The translations under genes and the position numbers were made by a program. From Alphaproteobacteria bacterium (GTDB taxonomy: Bacteria > Pseudomonadota > Alphaproteobacteria > Micropepsales > Micropepsaceae), in the NCBI GenBank assembly GCA_947474565.1, contig CANJIS010000016.1, positions 1 through 53,112 on the forward strand: a stretch of 53,112 nt of DNA, given 5' to 3'. The first letter of the stretch is position 1. Every line of letters begins with the position of its first letter. This document shows positions 8,903-18,579 of this stretch, piece by piece. A model generated the notes under the pieces. That model did not search any database, was not told where the DNA came from, and saw nothing but the letters and a program-made list of their open reading frames with translations.

Positions 8903-9673
8903 CTATTCAGCGGCCAACTGGCGCAGCAGGCTAGCGTCAATCTTGCCCGTCACCGGCACATGGATGGCTTTTTGGAAAGCCTTGGCCGCGGCGACGGTCT
9001 TGTCGCCAATCACGCCGTCGATCGCGCCGGGGTTGAAGTCACGATAGGTGAGATAGGCCTGGCATCCCCGGACGGTGAGATCCGGCATGTTGCCGCCGGA
9101 AAAGCGCGCATAGGCTTGCTGCAGCCGGATGTGGTAGTTGTGTGCGGCATAATCCGGTCCGTTATAGCCGCGCGCAAAACCTGCCCAGTCGCGGGCCTGC
9201 AATTTCTTGTGCAGGCTATTGCCCCGGATAAAGCTGGCCATGCCAGAGAGTTTGGCGTTCTCGGATTCCACCATGTCGGCGACCAAGGTATCGACATTGG
9301 GAAAGCCGGCGATGGCGTAGTTCTCGCCCATCACTTGGCCCAGGCCCCAGGAGCAGCTTTGCATCGCCGCGCTCTGGTTGAGCTTCAGCGCAACCTGCAG
9401 CCGGTCATATTGATGTGCGCCGGGGGCGCCATAGCCGCCCGCAGATGGTGCGCTGACATCGGGCGCCACTGCGTCGAATTTGCCGCCGGTGAGGCGATGA
9501 AAATAGTGCCGCTCGAAAAGGATTTTGGGCCGCCTGTCCGGCATGAAGCCGCAACCCGATGTTTCAACTGACAGGACCGACCACAGCGTGGCGGTCTCGA
9601 TGCCGTTCAGACTTGTAGCGGCGTCGAAACCGTCGGGGTTGATAGGCACGCCGGGGCCGACGAAAATGGGCAT
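8903..9673 (-). CDS. N-acetylmuramidase (DUF3380) with peptidoglycan-binding domain
   Basis: Glycan-strand hydrolase of 256 residues. The N-terminal part (about 1-180) matches the N-acetylmuramidase/DUF3380 family, with the likely catalytic Glu in SVETSGCGF followed by ILFERHYFHR and the SWGLGQVMG segment. The C-terminal 65 residues form a PG_binding_1-like domain (NPGAIDGVIGDKTVAAAKAF). No signal peptide is visible, as in endolysins, so export would need a holin or other route. AGGA lies seven bases before ATG 9673. Phage-like genes are absent around it, so it may be a domesticated lysin. A downstream in-frame extension is described separately. Confidence 0.82.
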   Translation of the reverse strand: MPIFVGPGVPINPDGFDAATSLNGIETATLWSVLSVETSGCGFMPDRRPKILFERHYFHRLTGGKFDAVAPDVSAPSAGGYGAPGAHQYDRLQVALKLNQSAAMQSCSWGLGQVMGENYAIAGFPNVDTLVADMVESENAKLSGMASFIRGNSLHKKLQARDWAGFARGYNGPDYAAHNYHIRLQQAYARFSGGNMPDLTVRGCQAYLTYRDFNPGAIDGVIGDKTVAAAKAFQKAIHVPVTGKIDASLLRQLAAE

Positions 9674-9752
9674 GACATGTCCTGGGTTCGAATCGACGTG
9701 CCGATTCTAGTCCAGCACGAAACCCGAGACACTCTGTTTCTCGCGAGACCCT

Positions 9753-11567
9753 TTAAGCGGTCTGCTGCGCGTGCCTATCAATCAGGTCCACGAACAACGT
9801 ACCAAAATCTCGCAGCTTGGAAGCGCCCACGCCGCTGATCATGGCGAACTGGTGAAGGTCACGCGGTGCTATGCGCGCCATGTCCAAAAGTGTCTTGTCG
9901 GAAAATATGAGGTAGGCGGGCAGTCGCCGTTCGGTGGCGAGATGCAGCCGCAACTTCTTAAGTTCCGTCAGCAATGCTGACTGCTCATGCGTGACCTCGT
10001 CAGATGCCGGTGTGGCGCGGTCCTTACGCTTCGGCGCGATATCAGGCCGGTATAGGAAATTTCGTTCGCCGCGCAATAGCGCGCCGCCATCTTCTGTCAC
10101 GCTTAGGCCGCCATACCCCGCAACGTCCTGGTCCAGAAAACCGGATGCCACCATCTGACGGATGATCGTGCGCCAATCCTCCTTGCGCCGCGCTGCCCCG
10201 GATCCGAAAGCCGGCAGATCGCACTGCCCTGCTGTTGTGATCTTTTCCGTTTCTGCGCCACGCAGGATATCAATGATGTGCAGGGCGCCATAGCGTTCGC
10301 CCGTCTGCAGGATGGCGTCTGCCGCCAGACAGGCGTCCTTGGTGGCATCGGTCAGCGCAACTGGGTTTATGCAGACATCACAATTTCCGCAATTTTGCGC
10401 ATCTTCCCCGAAATAGGCCAGCAGGGTCCGGCGACGGCAAGTGACTGCCTCGCAATAGCCGATCATCGCAGCCAGCCGCTGGCGCTCGCGCCGCTTGCGA
10501 TCTTCGTTCGAGTCTTCCTGCTCTATGAACATTCGGCGCATGCGGATGTCACCGGCGCCAAAAAGCATGTGTGCTTCAGCGGCATTACCGTCACGGCCGG
10601 CACGCCCAATTTCCTGATAGTAGCTCTCCAGGCTCGATGGCAGGTCAGCGTGAAAGACGTAACGCACATCAGCCTTGTCGATGCCCATGCCAAAGGCGAT
10701 GGTTGCGGCCATGACGGTGTAGGGTTCCGTCATAAAGCTATTCTGGCTTGCCTCACGCGCCTCTTTCGTCATGCCGGCATGATAGGCCAGGGCATTGATG
10801 CCATGTGCGACCAGTACACTTGCGGCTTCTTCGGTCTTCTTGCGCGACAGGCAGTAAACAATGCCGCTTTGGCCGGGATGCGATTTCACGAACGACACAA
10901 GCTGCTGCTTCCATTCGCCTTTGGCTGCAATTGTCAGGCTGATGTTGGGCCGATCGAAGCCCAAAACGATTTGTTGCGTCGTGATTCCGAAAAGCCGCGC
11001 GACGATGTCACCACGGGTGCTTTCATCTGCCGTGGCGGTCAACGCCATGATGGGTACACGCGGAAACACATCGCGCAGGCGCGATAGCGCCTCATAGTCA
11101 GGACGGAAGGCGGGGCCCCATTGCGAAATACAGTGTGCTTCGTCCACCGCAATCAATTTGACCGGCAGCCGCGTCAGCGCGGCCAGCATCTGTTCGGTCA
11201 TCAGCCGTTCGGGCGAGAGATACAGCAACCGCGTGCTGCCTGCTGTCGCGCGTCGCCAAGCGTCCACATTCTCGTCACGACTGCGCGAAGAGTTGATAGT
11301 GTCCGCGTTCACGCCCGCTAGTCGCAGCGCCGCCACCTGGTCTTGCATCAGGGCCACCAACGGCGACACCACCACTGTCAGCCCGCCCAGCATCAGCGCA
11401 GGCACCTGGAAGCACAGCGATTTGCCGGAGCCGGTCGGCATGACCGACAGCACGTTGCGCCCCGCCAACACGGCGTCCATCGCCGCTTCCTGGCCCGGCC
11501 GGAAGGCGGCAAATCCGAACACCTCCTGGAGAACTTCTATCTTGGAAGTCAGCGGTGTTGACGTCAT
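9753..11567 (-). CDS. recQ: ATP-dependent DNA helicase RecQ
   Basis: 3'-to-5' superfamily 2 helicase acting in recombination and fork repair, 604 residues, the usual length. Visible motifs are a Q-motif region (FAAFRPGQ), Walker A PTGSGKS, DEAH box AVDEAHCISQWGPAFRPDY, motif III TATAD, and motif VI QEIGRAGRDG. The RecQ-type zinc site has four Cys (CRRRTLLAYFG then CGNCDVC). A winged-helix RQC domain and a C-terminal HRDC domain (LLTELKKLRLHLATERRLP onward) follow. It is monocistronic and divergent from sorA across about 150 bp. Confidence 0.96.
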   Translation of the reverse strand: MTSTPLTSKIEVLQEVFGFAAFRPGQEAAMDAVLAGRNVLSVMPTGSGKSLCFQVPALMLGGLTVVVSPLVALMQDQVAALRLAGVNADTINSSRSRDENVDAWRRATAGSTRLLYLSPERLMTEQMLAALTRLPVKLIAVDEAHCISQWGPAFRPDYEALSRLRDVFPRVPIMALTATADESTRGDIVARLFGITTQQIVLGFDRPNISLTIAAKGEWKQQLVSFVKSHPGQSGIVYCLSRKKTEEAASVLVAHGINALAYHAGMTKEAREASQNSFMTEPYTVMAATIAFGMGIDKADVRYVFHADLPSSLESYYQEIGRAGRDGNAAEAHMLFGAGDIRMRRMFIEQEDSNEDRKRRERQRLAAMIGYCEAVTCRRRTLLAYFGEDAQNCGNCDVCINPVALTDATKDACLAADAILQTGERYGALHIIDILRGAETEKITTAGQCDLPAFGSGAARRKEDWRTIIRQMVASGFLDQDVAGYGGLSVTEDGGALLRGERNFLYRPDIAPKRKDRATPASDEVTHEQSALLTELKKLRLHLATERRLPAYLIFSDKTLLDMARIAPRDLHQFAMISGVGASKLRDFGTLFVDLIDRHAQQTA

Positions 11568-11718
11568 CTGTCTGGATATGTCTGCGCAGCGAAAATCATG
11601 ACAACGTCATATACGATTCTGAAGGTTTGGAGCCCCAACCGTTTTTTCCTTCTAAAACGGCGTCGTCCGGTGATATGAGTGTGAAGCCTGGAAACAGCGG
11701 CCGGAAGGCACGAAAAAA

Positions 11719-12909
11719 ATGCTGAACAGAAGATCGGTTCTTCAAGGATCGGGCGGGTTGATGGCCGCGGCCCTGCCATTCAAGGCTTTCGCCGATGCCG
11801 TCACGCTGCCGTTCGCAAATGGCGAGCGGCCGCTGGTCAAGTATCCGCAAAAGCGGCCCATGATCGGGCTCACCGCCCGTCCGCCCCAGCTTGAGACGCC
11901 GTTTTCCGTGTTCAATGAATCGGTCGTCACGCCCAACGATGCCTTCTTTGTGCGCTATCACCTGGCCGACATCCCGCTCCAGATCGATCCCGACGCGCAT
12001 ACGATCCAGATCAAGGGCATGGTGGACAATCCGCTGACGCTCAAGATGGCTGACCTCAAGCGCATGCCGTCGATGGAAGTCGTTGCGGTCAACCAGTGCT
12101 CCGGCAACAGCCGCGGCTTTTCCGAGCCGCGGGTCGCGGGCGGACAGTTGGGCCATGGCGCCATGGGCAATGCGCGTTGGCGCGGCGTGCCGCTGAAGGC
12201 CGTGTTGGCGCTGGCCGGCGTACAGAACGATGCCAGGCAAGTCGTGTTCAATGGCCTGGACACCGCTGTGCTCGAAAAGACTCCCGACTTCGTCAAGGCG
12301 CTGGAGATCGCGCACGCCAATGATGGCGAGGTGATGCTGGCTTACCAGATGAACGGCCAGGACTTGCCGATGCTGAACGGCTTCCCGGTTCGCCTGGTCG
12401 TGCCGGGCTATTACGGCACCTACTGGATCAAACACCTTTCCGATATCACCGTCATCGGCACGGTTTTCGATGGTTTCTGGATGAAGTCGGCCTATCGCAT
12501 TCCCTACAATGACTGCGCCTGTGTCGAGCCGGGCACGCCCCCCAAGGTTACGGTTCCCATCGGCCGCTTCAATGTGCGCTCTTTCATCACCAGCCTGGCC
12601 GACGGCGCCAAGGTCAAGGCGGGTCCGCAGAGCTTGAAGGGCATCGCCTTCGATGGCGGCACCGGCATCGCAAGGGTCGATGTCTCGACCGATGACGGCA
12701 AGACTTGGACGCGCGCCACGCTTGGTGCCGATCTCGGCAAATATTCCTTCCGCGCGTGGACACACCGGGTGCGGCTGCCCGCCGGCAGTCATGTTCTTAA
12801 AGTCCGCGCCACCAGCAAGGACGGGAAAGCGCAGCTCGACAAGGCGCTCTTTAATCCGTCGGGTTACATGCGCAATGTGATCGAGACTTATAATGTGACG
12901 GCGGCGTGA
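11719..12909 (+). CDS. sorA: Sulfite dehydrogenase Moco subunit (SorA-like)
   Basis: Periplasmic sulfite:cytochrome c oxidoreductase catalytic subunit, 396 residues. RRSVLQG at the N-terminus is a twin-arginine signal, consistent with export of folded cofactor-bound protein. The sulfite-oxidase fold holds the Mo-ligating Cys in NQCSGNSRG (Cys127), followed by the conserved ARWRGVPL segment. The C-terminal Mo-co dimerisation domain covers roughly residues 280-395. The next gene is a small monoheme cytochrome c, the SorB pattern. It depends on the molybdenum cofactor genes at 38-46 kb. A related molybdenum oxidoreductase with another substrate is possible, but the cytochrome partner favours SorA. 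Confidence 0.88.
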   Translation: MLNRRSVLQGSGGLMAAALPFKAFADAVTLPFANGERPLVKYPQKRPMIGLTARPPQLETPFSVFNESVVTPNDAFFVRYHLADIPLQIDPDAHTIQIKGMVDNPLTLKMADLKRMPSMEVVAVNQCSGNSRGFSEPRVAGGQLGHGAMGNARWRGVPLKAVLALAGVQNDARQVVFNGLDTAVLEKTPDFVKALEIAHANDGEVMLAYQMNGQDLPMLNGFPVRLVVPGYYGTYWIKHLSDITVIGTVFDGFWMKSAYRIPYNDCACVEPGTPPKVTVPIGRFNVRSFITSLADGAKVKAGPQSLKGIAFDGGTGIARVDVSTDDGKTWTRATLGADLGKYSFRAWTHRVRLPAGSHVLKVRATSKDGKAQLDKALFNPSGYMRNVIETYNVTAA

Positions 12910-12917
12910 GGAGCATC

Positions 12918-13232
12918 ATGAAGCGCATCACTCTTCTTGGGCTCGCTGCTATCACCGGCAGCCTGGTCTTTTGGACGGCGAACGCAAAGCCGGTCACCTA
13001 CTCGCTTCCCGACGAGACCGCTGCGTTCAAACCTGGTCCCAACCTGGACGTGGTGCAGGCCAATTGCGGCGGATGCCATTCGGCGGACTATCTCTCTACG
13101 CAACCGCAGGGCGAAAAATTCAAGAAAGACTTTTGGCAGGCTGAAGTCACCAAGATGATCGCGGTTTATGGCGCACCGATTGCGGACGCGGACGCGCCCA
13201 AGATCGTCGACTATCTGACGGTCACCTATTAG
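12918..13232 (+). CDS. sorB: Sulfite dehydrogenase cytochrome c subunit (SorB-like)
   Basis: Small periplasmic monoheme cytochrome c, 104 residues, taking electrons from SorA. A signal peptide ends near FWTANAKP. The heme-binding CGGCH lies near residue 50, and a Met in EVTKMIAVYG could be the second axial ligand. I prefer ATG 12918, preceded by GAGGAG, over the GTG at 12906 that overlaps the sorA stop. The small size and tight coupling to sorA match known SorB. Confidence 0.85.
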   Translation: MKRITLLGLAAITGSLVFWTANAKPVTYSLPDETAAFKPGPNLDVVQANCGGCHSADYLSTQPQGEKFKKDFWQAEVTKMIAVYGAPIADADAPKIVDYLTVTY

Positions 13233-13483
13233 CCATACCTGATGCTATCGCGCCACATGCGCGCCCGGTCATGTCTGTCCTCATGTTGGCGGCGGCAGAA
13301 CGGACTTCCCGCGACTGTGTGGCGGCGTGTCGCAATGGTGTACTGCGCCAATTTTTCCAGGGTTTCTCACGTTCCTGTGGGGTGAGAGTGGGTGTCATCC
13401 AAACGTCACAAAAATGAATCTTTTCCTACAAACTAACCCGATAGGCCAGCCAGCATAAATTGAAACAAATTGGGGCATCTCCG

Positions 13484-15826
13484 ATGAAGAAGCATCTCTA
13501 TCAGGGCGCGGCTGTTGTCGCGCTGACCTGCGCGCTCGCTCAGGGCGCCTCGGCGCAATCGGCGTCAGCCGCCCGTCCTGCCGACACCACCGGCGCCGGC
13601 GGCCTGGAAACGGTGGTCGTGACCGCCACCAAGCGCGAGACCAATCTTCAGAGAACCCCGATCTCCATGTCGGTTGTGTCGCCCCTGATCATGCAGGACC
13701 GCCACATCACCAGCATCCTGGACCTGGGTGACGGCACGATCCCCGGCCTGCGCGTCGCCACCTTCGAAGCGCGCCAATCGGCGCTTACCATCGGTATCCG
13801 CGGTATCGTTCCGCTGGACGCCAACCAGCCCGCCCGTGAACAGGGCGTCGGCGTTTACATTGACGGCGTTTATCTCGGCCGTCAGCAGGGCTTGAACTCG
13901 ACCCTGCTCGACATCGAGCGCTTGGAAGTTCTGAAGGGGCCCCAGGGCACCCTGTTCGGCCGCAACACCGAAGGCGGCGCGCTCAGCATCGTCACCCGCA
14001 AGCCGACCGGCCAGTTTGGCCTGCGCACTAACTTCGGCGTCGGAAACTACGGCATCTACAATGGCGAGATCCATCTCGACCTGCCGGCTATCTTCGACAT
14101 CTCTCAGAAGTTCGATGTGGTCACCCAGCACCAGAGCGCCACCACCAAGAACTTGTTGCCCAGCGCCTATGGCTGGAACTATTTCGACCGCCAGGGCATC
14201 CGCTATAGCGCCAGCTTCAATCAAGGCGGCACCTTTACGGCCGACTTCACCGCGGACTATGCGCATGACCAGAACACTCCGTTCTACAGCCAGTTGCTAA
14301 ACTACAATCCCGAGGGCCGGGTCGTCGGCCCGGCCAGCGGCACCCTGCCTGCCGGCCAGATCCGTCCGTTGCCTGCCATCGTGCAGGTCCAGGGTGTGAA
14401 CCGCATGGCTGTTGCCGATATCGGCGTGCCGCAAAACGCCAGCCTTGACGAAACCTGGGGCTGGGGGCTGCGCGCCAGCTGGCACGTGCTGGAAAATCTG
14501 GAACTGCGTTCGATCACCTCGCAGCGCGGCGTTTTCACCGACCAGTGGGATAACGCGGGCGGTGCCCATCGTCTTCCCGTGTACAGCCCCAGCACGGCCT
14601 TCAGCCGTTACAGCCTGTCGCAGCTCTGGCAGCACCAGCTCAGCCAGGAATTCCAGGCAGTCGGCAATTTATGGGATCAGGTCGATTACGTGGGCGGTCT
14701 TTACTACTACACCGAGTATGCGCGTGAAGAGGCCGCCACGCCCAGCTCCAATACCTGGTCGGCCACCGGCATCCCCACGGCCACCAGCCTGGGCTACACC
14801 ATAAACGATCCGACGCCGACCATTCCCGGCTTCCGCTCGCTCGACCGCGCCAGCAATGCCAAGAGCAAGAGCATGGCGGTTTATGGCCAGGCTACCTGGA
14901 CCCCGCAAATCTTCGACAACATGTTCCACCTGACGGTCGGTGGCCGCTGGACCCACGACGACAAGCAGGGCACGCTCTATAAGGTCTCCAACGCCGTCAG
15001 CAACTTAGGCTTCACGCAGAAAAATAACCGCTTCAATCCGATGGTCACTTTGGCGGTCGATCTCGCCCCCGATATCAACGTCTATGCGAAGTATGCTTCA
15101 GGTTATCGTGCGGGCGGCGCCAGCTCGCGTTCGCTGACCTTCCGCTCCTTCGGTCCGGAAGATGTGGATTCCTTCGAAATGGGCGCCAAGACGGAGTTTT
15201 TTGACAACAGGCTGCGCCTGAACGGCGCCATCTATACGATGGACCGCACCGGCAGCCAGATCGACTTCAGCATGGTGACGGTGGTCGGCGCTGCGACCCG
15301 CAACACACTGGAAGCCATCAATGCTCCCGGCACGACCAAGATTTCCGGTATGGAACTGGAAGCCAATCTCAGCGTGACCCCGGAAATCAAGCTGAACGCC
15401 TCCTACGCCTATACCTTCACCAAGATCCCGCCCACGATCAATCCGTTCAACAATATTGTCCAGCCGGTGTACATCGTCTTCACGCCGCAAAATGTTGCCA
15501 GCGCCGGGATCGACTGGGATCACGATTTGGGTTATGCGGCCATCCGCGCCCATGTCGATGGCGCTTACGCCGACGCCACCCAGAGCTTCGACAACTGGGC
15601 CATCAAGAACGATGCCTCCTTCATCATGAACGGAAGCATCGGCCTGGCTGAAATCGCAGCCGGCAACAATGGTGCCGCTACGATGGGCTTCCAGTTCTGG
15701 ATCCGCAATATGTGGGACGTCGCCTATGTCTATCGTCGCGACCCATCCAACGCCGCGACCCTCGGCAACTACGGAAACTTCAATGCGCCGCGGACCTTCG
15801 GCGTCTCGGCCAACATCAACTTCTAA
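13484..15826 (+). CDS. TonB-dependent receptor
   Basis: Outer-membrane gated transporter, about 780 residues from ATG 13484. Signal peptide ends at QGASAQ, then a TonB box (ETVVVTATKRE) and a plug with LEVLKGPQGTLFGRNTEGGALSIVTRKP. A 22-strand barrel follows, ending in a terminal Phe (GVSANINF). The plug is of the type widespread in sphingomonads and Caulobacter for iron complexes or complex organics. The substrate is not readable. It lies about 250 bp after sorB and is probably separately transcribed. A TTG at 13460 is an unlikely alternative start. Confidence 0.9.
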   Translation: MKKHLYQGAAVVALTCALAQGASAQSASAARPADTTGAGGLETVVVTATKRETNLQRTPISMSVVSPLIMQDRHITSILDLGDGTIPGLRVATFEARQSALTIGIRGIVPLDANQPAREQGVGVYIDGVYLGRQQGLNSTLLDIERLEVLKGPQGTLFGRNTEGGALSIVTRKPTGQFGLRTNFGVGNYGIYNGEIHLDLPAIFDISQKFDVVTQHQSATTKNLLPSAYGWNYFDRQGIRYSASFNQGGTFTADFTADYAHDQNTPFYSQLLNYNPEGRVVGPASGTLPAGQIRPLPAIVQVQGVNRMAVADIGVPQNASLDETWGWGLRASWHVLENLELRSITSQRGVFTDQWDNAGGAHRLPVYSPSTAFSRYSLSQLWQHQLSQEFQAVGNLWDQVDYVGGLYYYTEYAREEAATPSSNTWSATGIPTATSLGYTINDPTPTIPGFRSLDRASNAKSKSMAVYGQATWTPQIFDNMFHLTVGGRWTHDDKQGTLYKVSNAVSNLGFTQKNNRFNPMVTLAVDLAPDINVYAKYASGYRAGGASSRSLTFRSFGPEDVDSFEMGAKTEFFDNRLRLNGAIYTMDRTGSQIDFSMVTVVGAATRNTLEAINAPGTTKISGMELEANLSVTPEIKLNASYAYTFTKIPPTINPFNNIVQPVYIVFTPQNVASAGIDWDHDLGYAAIRAHVDGAYADATQSFDNWAIKNDASFIMNGSIGLAEIAAGNNGAATMGFQFWIRNMWDVAYVYRRDPSNAATLGNYGNFNAPRTFGVSANINF

Positions 15827-15847
15827 TCGGGTCGTCTTTCAAAGCTG

Positions 15848-15882
15848 GACCGGCGCCATGGCGAAATCGCCACGGCGCCGGT
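15848..15882. terminator. Bidirectional hairpin between convergent TBDR genes
   Basis: A stem of about 15 bp (ACCGGCGCCATGGCG against CGCCACGGCGCCGGT, one mismatch, AAAT loop) lies between two convergent receptor genes. Only a short T-rich tail follows on either side. Confidence 0.7.
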
Positions 15883-15896
15883 TCCGTTTATGGCCA

Positions 15897-17885
15897 TCAG
15901 AATGTCTGGCGCAGAACGAGCCGGATATCGCGTCCCGGCAGCATCACCAGATCCTTGTTGATGGAAACCGCGTTGCGCCGGATGGCATCGGTCAGATTGC
16001 TGCCGACCAATGCGATCTCGAAACCGGGACGGTCGGTGAAAGGCCGCCAATCCGCTTCGGAATTCACTTCGACATACCCGTCGGTGGGGGTTTCAAAGGG
16101 GCTGATCTGGGTCCGGCTGCCGACGCCCAGGGTCTGGAGGCTGAAGTTGTACGTCTCGGCATTCCAGCTCAGTCCGCCGCCCACCCGGTAAGGCTGGATG
16201 CGCGGAACATAGCCGCCGCCGCCGGAGAAACGGGCGCTGACATAATCAGCCAGCATGTTGGCGCTGAAGGCGCCCGCGCTGCCGTCGATGAGGATTTGGG
16301 AAGCCTTTGCCTCGACGCCCCAGAAATTCGCGCTCCGCTGCGTGTAATTCATCTCGCGCAGTTCCCCGGAACCGCCGATGGTGCAGGTGCCGGCATCGTC
16401 ACAGATCCGGCCTGTCAGATTGCCATATATGTAGTTGTTGAACGCGGCATTGTAGATCGAACCCTCGAAGGTAAATTTTCCGAAGTTGGCGCGCACGGTG
16501 CCTTCGACGGAGTTCGAACGCTCGATCTTCAGCGTCGGGTCGCCGGTTTCAAATGTTTGCGGGCCGTCATGACCGCCGCGGGCAAACAATTCGGTCTGGC
16601 CGGGCGCCCGGCCGGCGCTGGAGAAAGTGAGGCCGAATTTCAAATCTTCGGTTGCGTCCCACAGTAATCCCGCTGATGCGCTGAGCGGCGTGAATTGGCG
16701 CGGTGTAACGGCGCCGGACGCCGGCGTGCCGGTGATATGAACGCTTTCCGCACGCGCGGCCATCTGCAGATTTAATCCGGTGCCGAGCGGCACTTCGGTG
16801 AAACCATAGCTGGCATAAGTCTGTGTCAGGGTAGGAAGCAGATAGTCACTGGCTGTCCCCAAGCCGGAGAAGCGGCGATTGTTGACCTGCAGGCCCAGTG
16901 CCGAAGACGAAAACGGCCCCATGCTGCCAAAGATCGCCTCGGCGCGGCCATCAAATTCCTTGTTCTTGAAGGTTGAAACGATGGCGCCGCCGGGCGCTTT
17001 CTCGGAATGTTTGTAGTCGGAGTACCCACCCTGGAAGGTGATTTTTTCCAGGGGACCCAGGTTCAGCTGAACAGCGTCATTGGTGAGCAGTTTGTTCTGC
17101 TCCATGTCGATATAGGTGGTGTCGCTGGGAATGCCGTATTTTGAATCATAATGGACGAGGGCGGCGCCAACATGGCTGTCGCCGAAGAAATAGGACGAAC
17201 CCAGCGAAACACCCTTCTGACGATTGAAGGAGTTATTCTGGATGCCCAGCGGCGTGTCGTAGTTCGTCGCGCTGCGCATAAAGCCGTCCGTATAAAAGGC
17301 GAACTGCCCGGCGCGAAGGTTCAGCATGCCGCCGCCTGTGCCGGTGTCCGCATTGGTGCCGTAGCTGCCGTGCGCTTCGCCGCTGATATCCTTGTCCGGC
17401 AAGGCGAGGGGCACGCGATTGTTGATGGCGTTGACGACGCCGCCAATCGCCTGGCTGCCATATCGCAGCGTGGCGGCGCCGCGCACAACTTCAAGGCGCT
17501 GTGTCGCCAGAGGATCGATGGGAACGCCGTGATCGGGCCCGACATCGGAAACGTCCGAGCTGGAGACGCCGTCTTCGAGAATTTTCACGCGGTTTGCGTC
17601 CATGCCGCGGATAACGGGGCGGCTGGCGCCGCCGGCAAAGCCGGTATTGGCCATGCCGGGAACATATTTCAGCGCATCCACCAGGCTCGCGCCGCCCTGA
17701 CGAAGAATTTCATCACGGTCGATAACACTTATGATCGACGTAGAGCGGTCCAAACTCATCGCGATGGGCGACGCCGTGACGGTCACAGTCTCGATACTGT
17801 CGTGTTTGATCTGAGCGATGGCCGGGAAACCCATGCAAAGGGTGGCAAGGGCAGTACTTGCGAACAAACGGGATTGAAACGGCAT
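15897..17885 (-). CDS. ZnuD-like TonB-dependent receptor
   Basis: Outer-membrane receptor of about 662 residues. I take ATG 17885 (MPFQSRLFASTALATL...) as the start because it opens a clean signal peptide and has CTGGAG upstream. The longer frame starting near 17975 has no signal. The TonB box is ETVTVTAS. The plug reads RPVIRGMDANRVKILEDG and VVRGAATLRYGSQAIGGVVN plus a following NNRVP, very like ZnuD/TdfJ zinc receptors. The terminal residue is Phe. The partner upstream is a DUF2946 protein, often found with copper or zinc receptors. Zinc or copper uptake is inferred; no Zur or Fur box was recognised. Confidence 0.85.
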   Translation of the reverse strand: MPFQSRLFASTALATLCMGFPAIAQIKHDSIETVTVTASPIAMSLDRSTSIISVIDRDEILRQGGASLVDALKYVPGMANTGFAGGASRPVIRGMDANRVKILEDGVSSSDVSDVGPDHGVPIDPLATQRLEVVRGAATLRYGSQAIGGVVNAINNRVPLALPDKDISGEAHGSYGTNADTGTGGGMLNLRAGQFAFYTDGFMRSATNYDTPLGIQNNSFNRQKGVSLGSSYFFGDSHVGAALVHYDSKYGIPSDTTYIDMEQNKLLTNDAVQLNLGPLEKITFQGGYSDYKHSEKAPGGAIVSTFKNKEFDGRAEAIFGSMGPFSSSALGLQVNNRRFSGLGTASDYLLPTLTQTYASYGFTEVPLGTGLNLQMAARAESVHITGTPASGAVTPRQFTPLSASAGLLWDATEDLKFGLTFSSAGRAPGQTELFARGGHDGPQTFETGDPTLKIERSNSVEGTVRANFGKFTFEGSIYNAAFNNYIYGNLTGRICDDAGTCTIGGSGELREMNYTQRSANFWGVEAKASQILIDGSAGAFSANMLADYVSARFSGGGGYVPRIQPYRVGGGLSWNAETYNFSLQTLGVGSRTQISPFETPTDGYVEVNSEADWRPFTDRPGFEIALVGSNLTDAIRRNAVSINKDLVMLPGRDIRLVLRQTF

Positions 17886-17990
17886 TTTGGACTCCAGACA
17901 CCGCAGCAGCGGCGTATTCATGCAGATGGAGTGGGATTGCGCGCAGACAAGCCGGAACAGGCTTTGCAGCGTCACGCTAAAACGAAAGTT

Positions 17991-18338
17991 CTAGAGGCGC
18001 GGTGGTCCGCGGCTTTGCCAGACATGCGAAGGCGCAGTGTCGGCTTTTGGAACCGTCGGTTCGACAGCCAGAACTTCGGCTGCCGGATCCAGAAGAAGGA
18101 GAAGTGTCGAGCCCAGCGCGGCGATGCCGGCCATGACGCCTTGGCAAAGCGGGCACTTGGCCAGGCTGTCCGTTGGCGGAGTGGGAGCCTTATCGCCCGT
18201 GAGCGGCGAAGCAATGCTCGATGTGATCGTTAAACCGGCATTGGCGAAAGCGCCGTGAATATGGGTCTGGGTAATGAAGGCCTGGATAAAAAAGGCAAGT
18301 GCGAAAACCACAGTCAGCAGAGCCCGCGCACCATGCAT
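17991..18338 (-). CDS. DUF2946-family small membrane protein
   Basis: About 115 residues from ATG 18338; the frame is open further upstream, so the start is uncertain. An N-terminal hydrophobic segment (LLTVVFALAFFIQAFI) is followed by THIHG, a CPLCQ dithiol motif, a second hydrophobic run (GIAALGSTLLLLLD) and a C-terminal VWQSRGPPRL. This His/Cys and W-x-x-R-G-P-P pattern is typical of DUF2946 proteins adjacent to metal TonB receptors. It ends 105 bp before the ZnuD-like gene on the same strand, so the two are probably co-transcribed. A metal-related role is inferred only. Confidence 0.75.
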   Translation of the reverse strand: MHGARALLTVVFALAFFIQAFITQTHIHGAFANAGLTITSSIASPLTGDKAPTPPTDSLAKCPLCQGVMAGIAALGSTLLLLLDPAAEVLAVEPTVPKADTAPSHVWQSRGPPRL

Positions 18339-18579
18339 CGTGCGCGCAGTGCCATCGAAAGTCAGCGCAATGGTTTTTCGAGACCGTGTCAAAGCTAGTC
18401 TCCGCAGTCGCGCAATGTTCCTCCAAACAGCGTGGTTTGGCAAGCTGCGGATGGCTCAGCAAAAACGGGAAAATATCGGCCATTCGGGGCGGCCACCTTC
18501 AGGCTCGCCGCTGGAGCCAACCCTGAAAACGTGCCACAAATGGCGAAAGCATAAGCATAACAAAAGCCGGGGGATCGCC

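Noticed and set aside
7944..8905. Amber codon recoded as an amino acid in this organism
   Set aside because: TAG properly ends several intact genes here (sorB, moaC, modA, the M28 peptidase, the first PQQ enzyme), so it is a normal stop.
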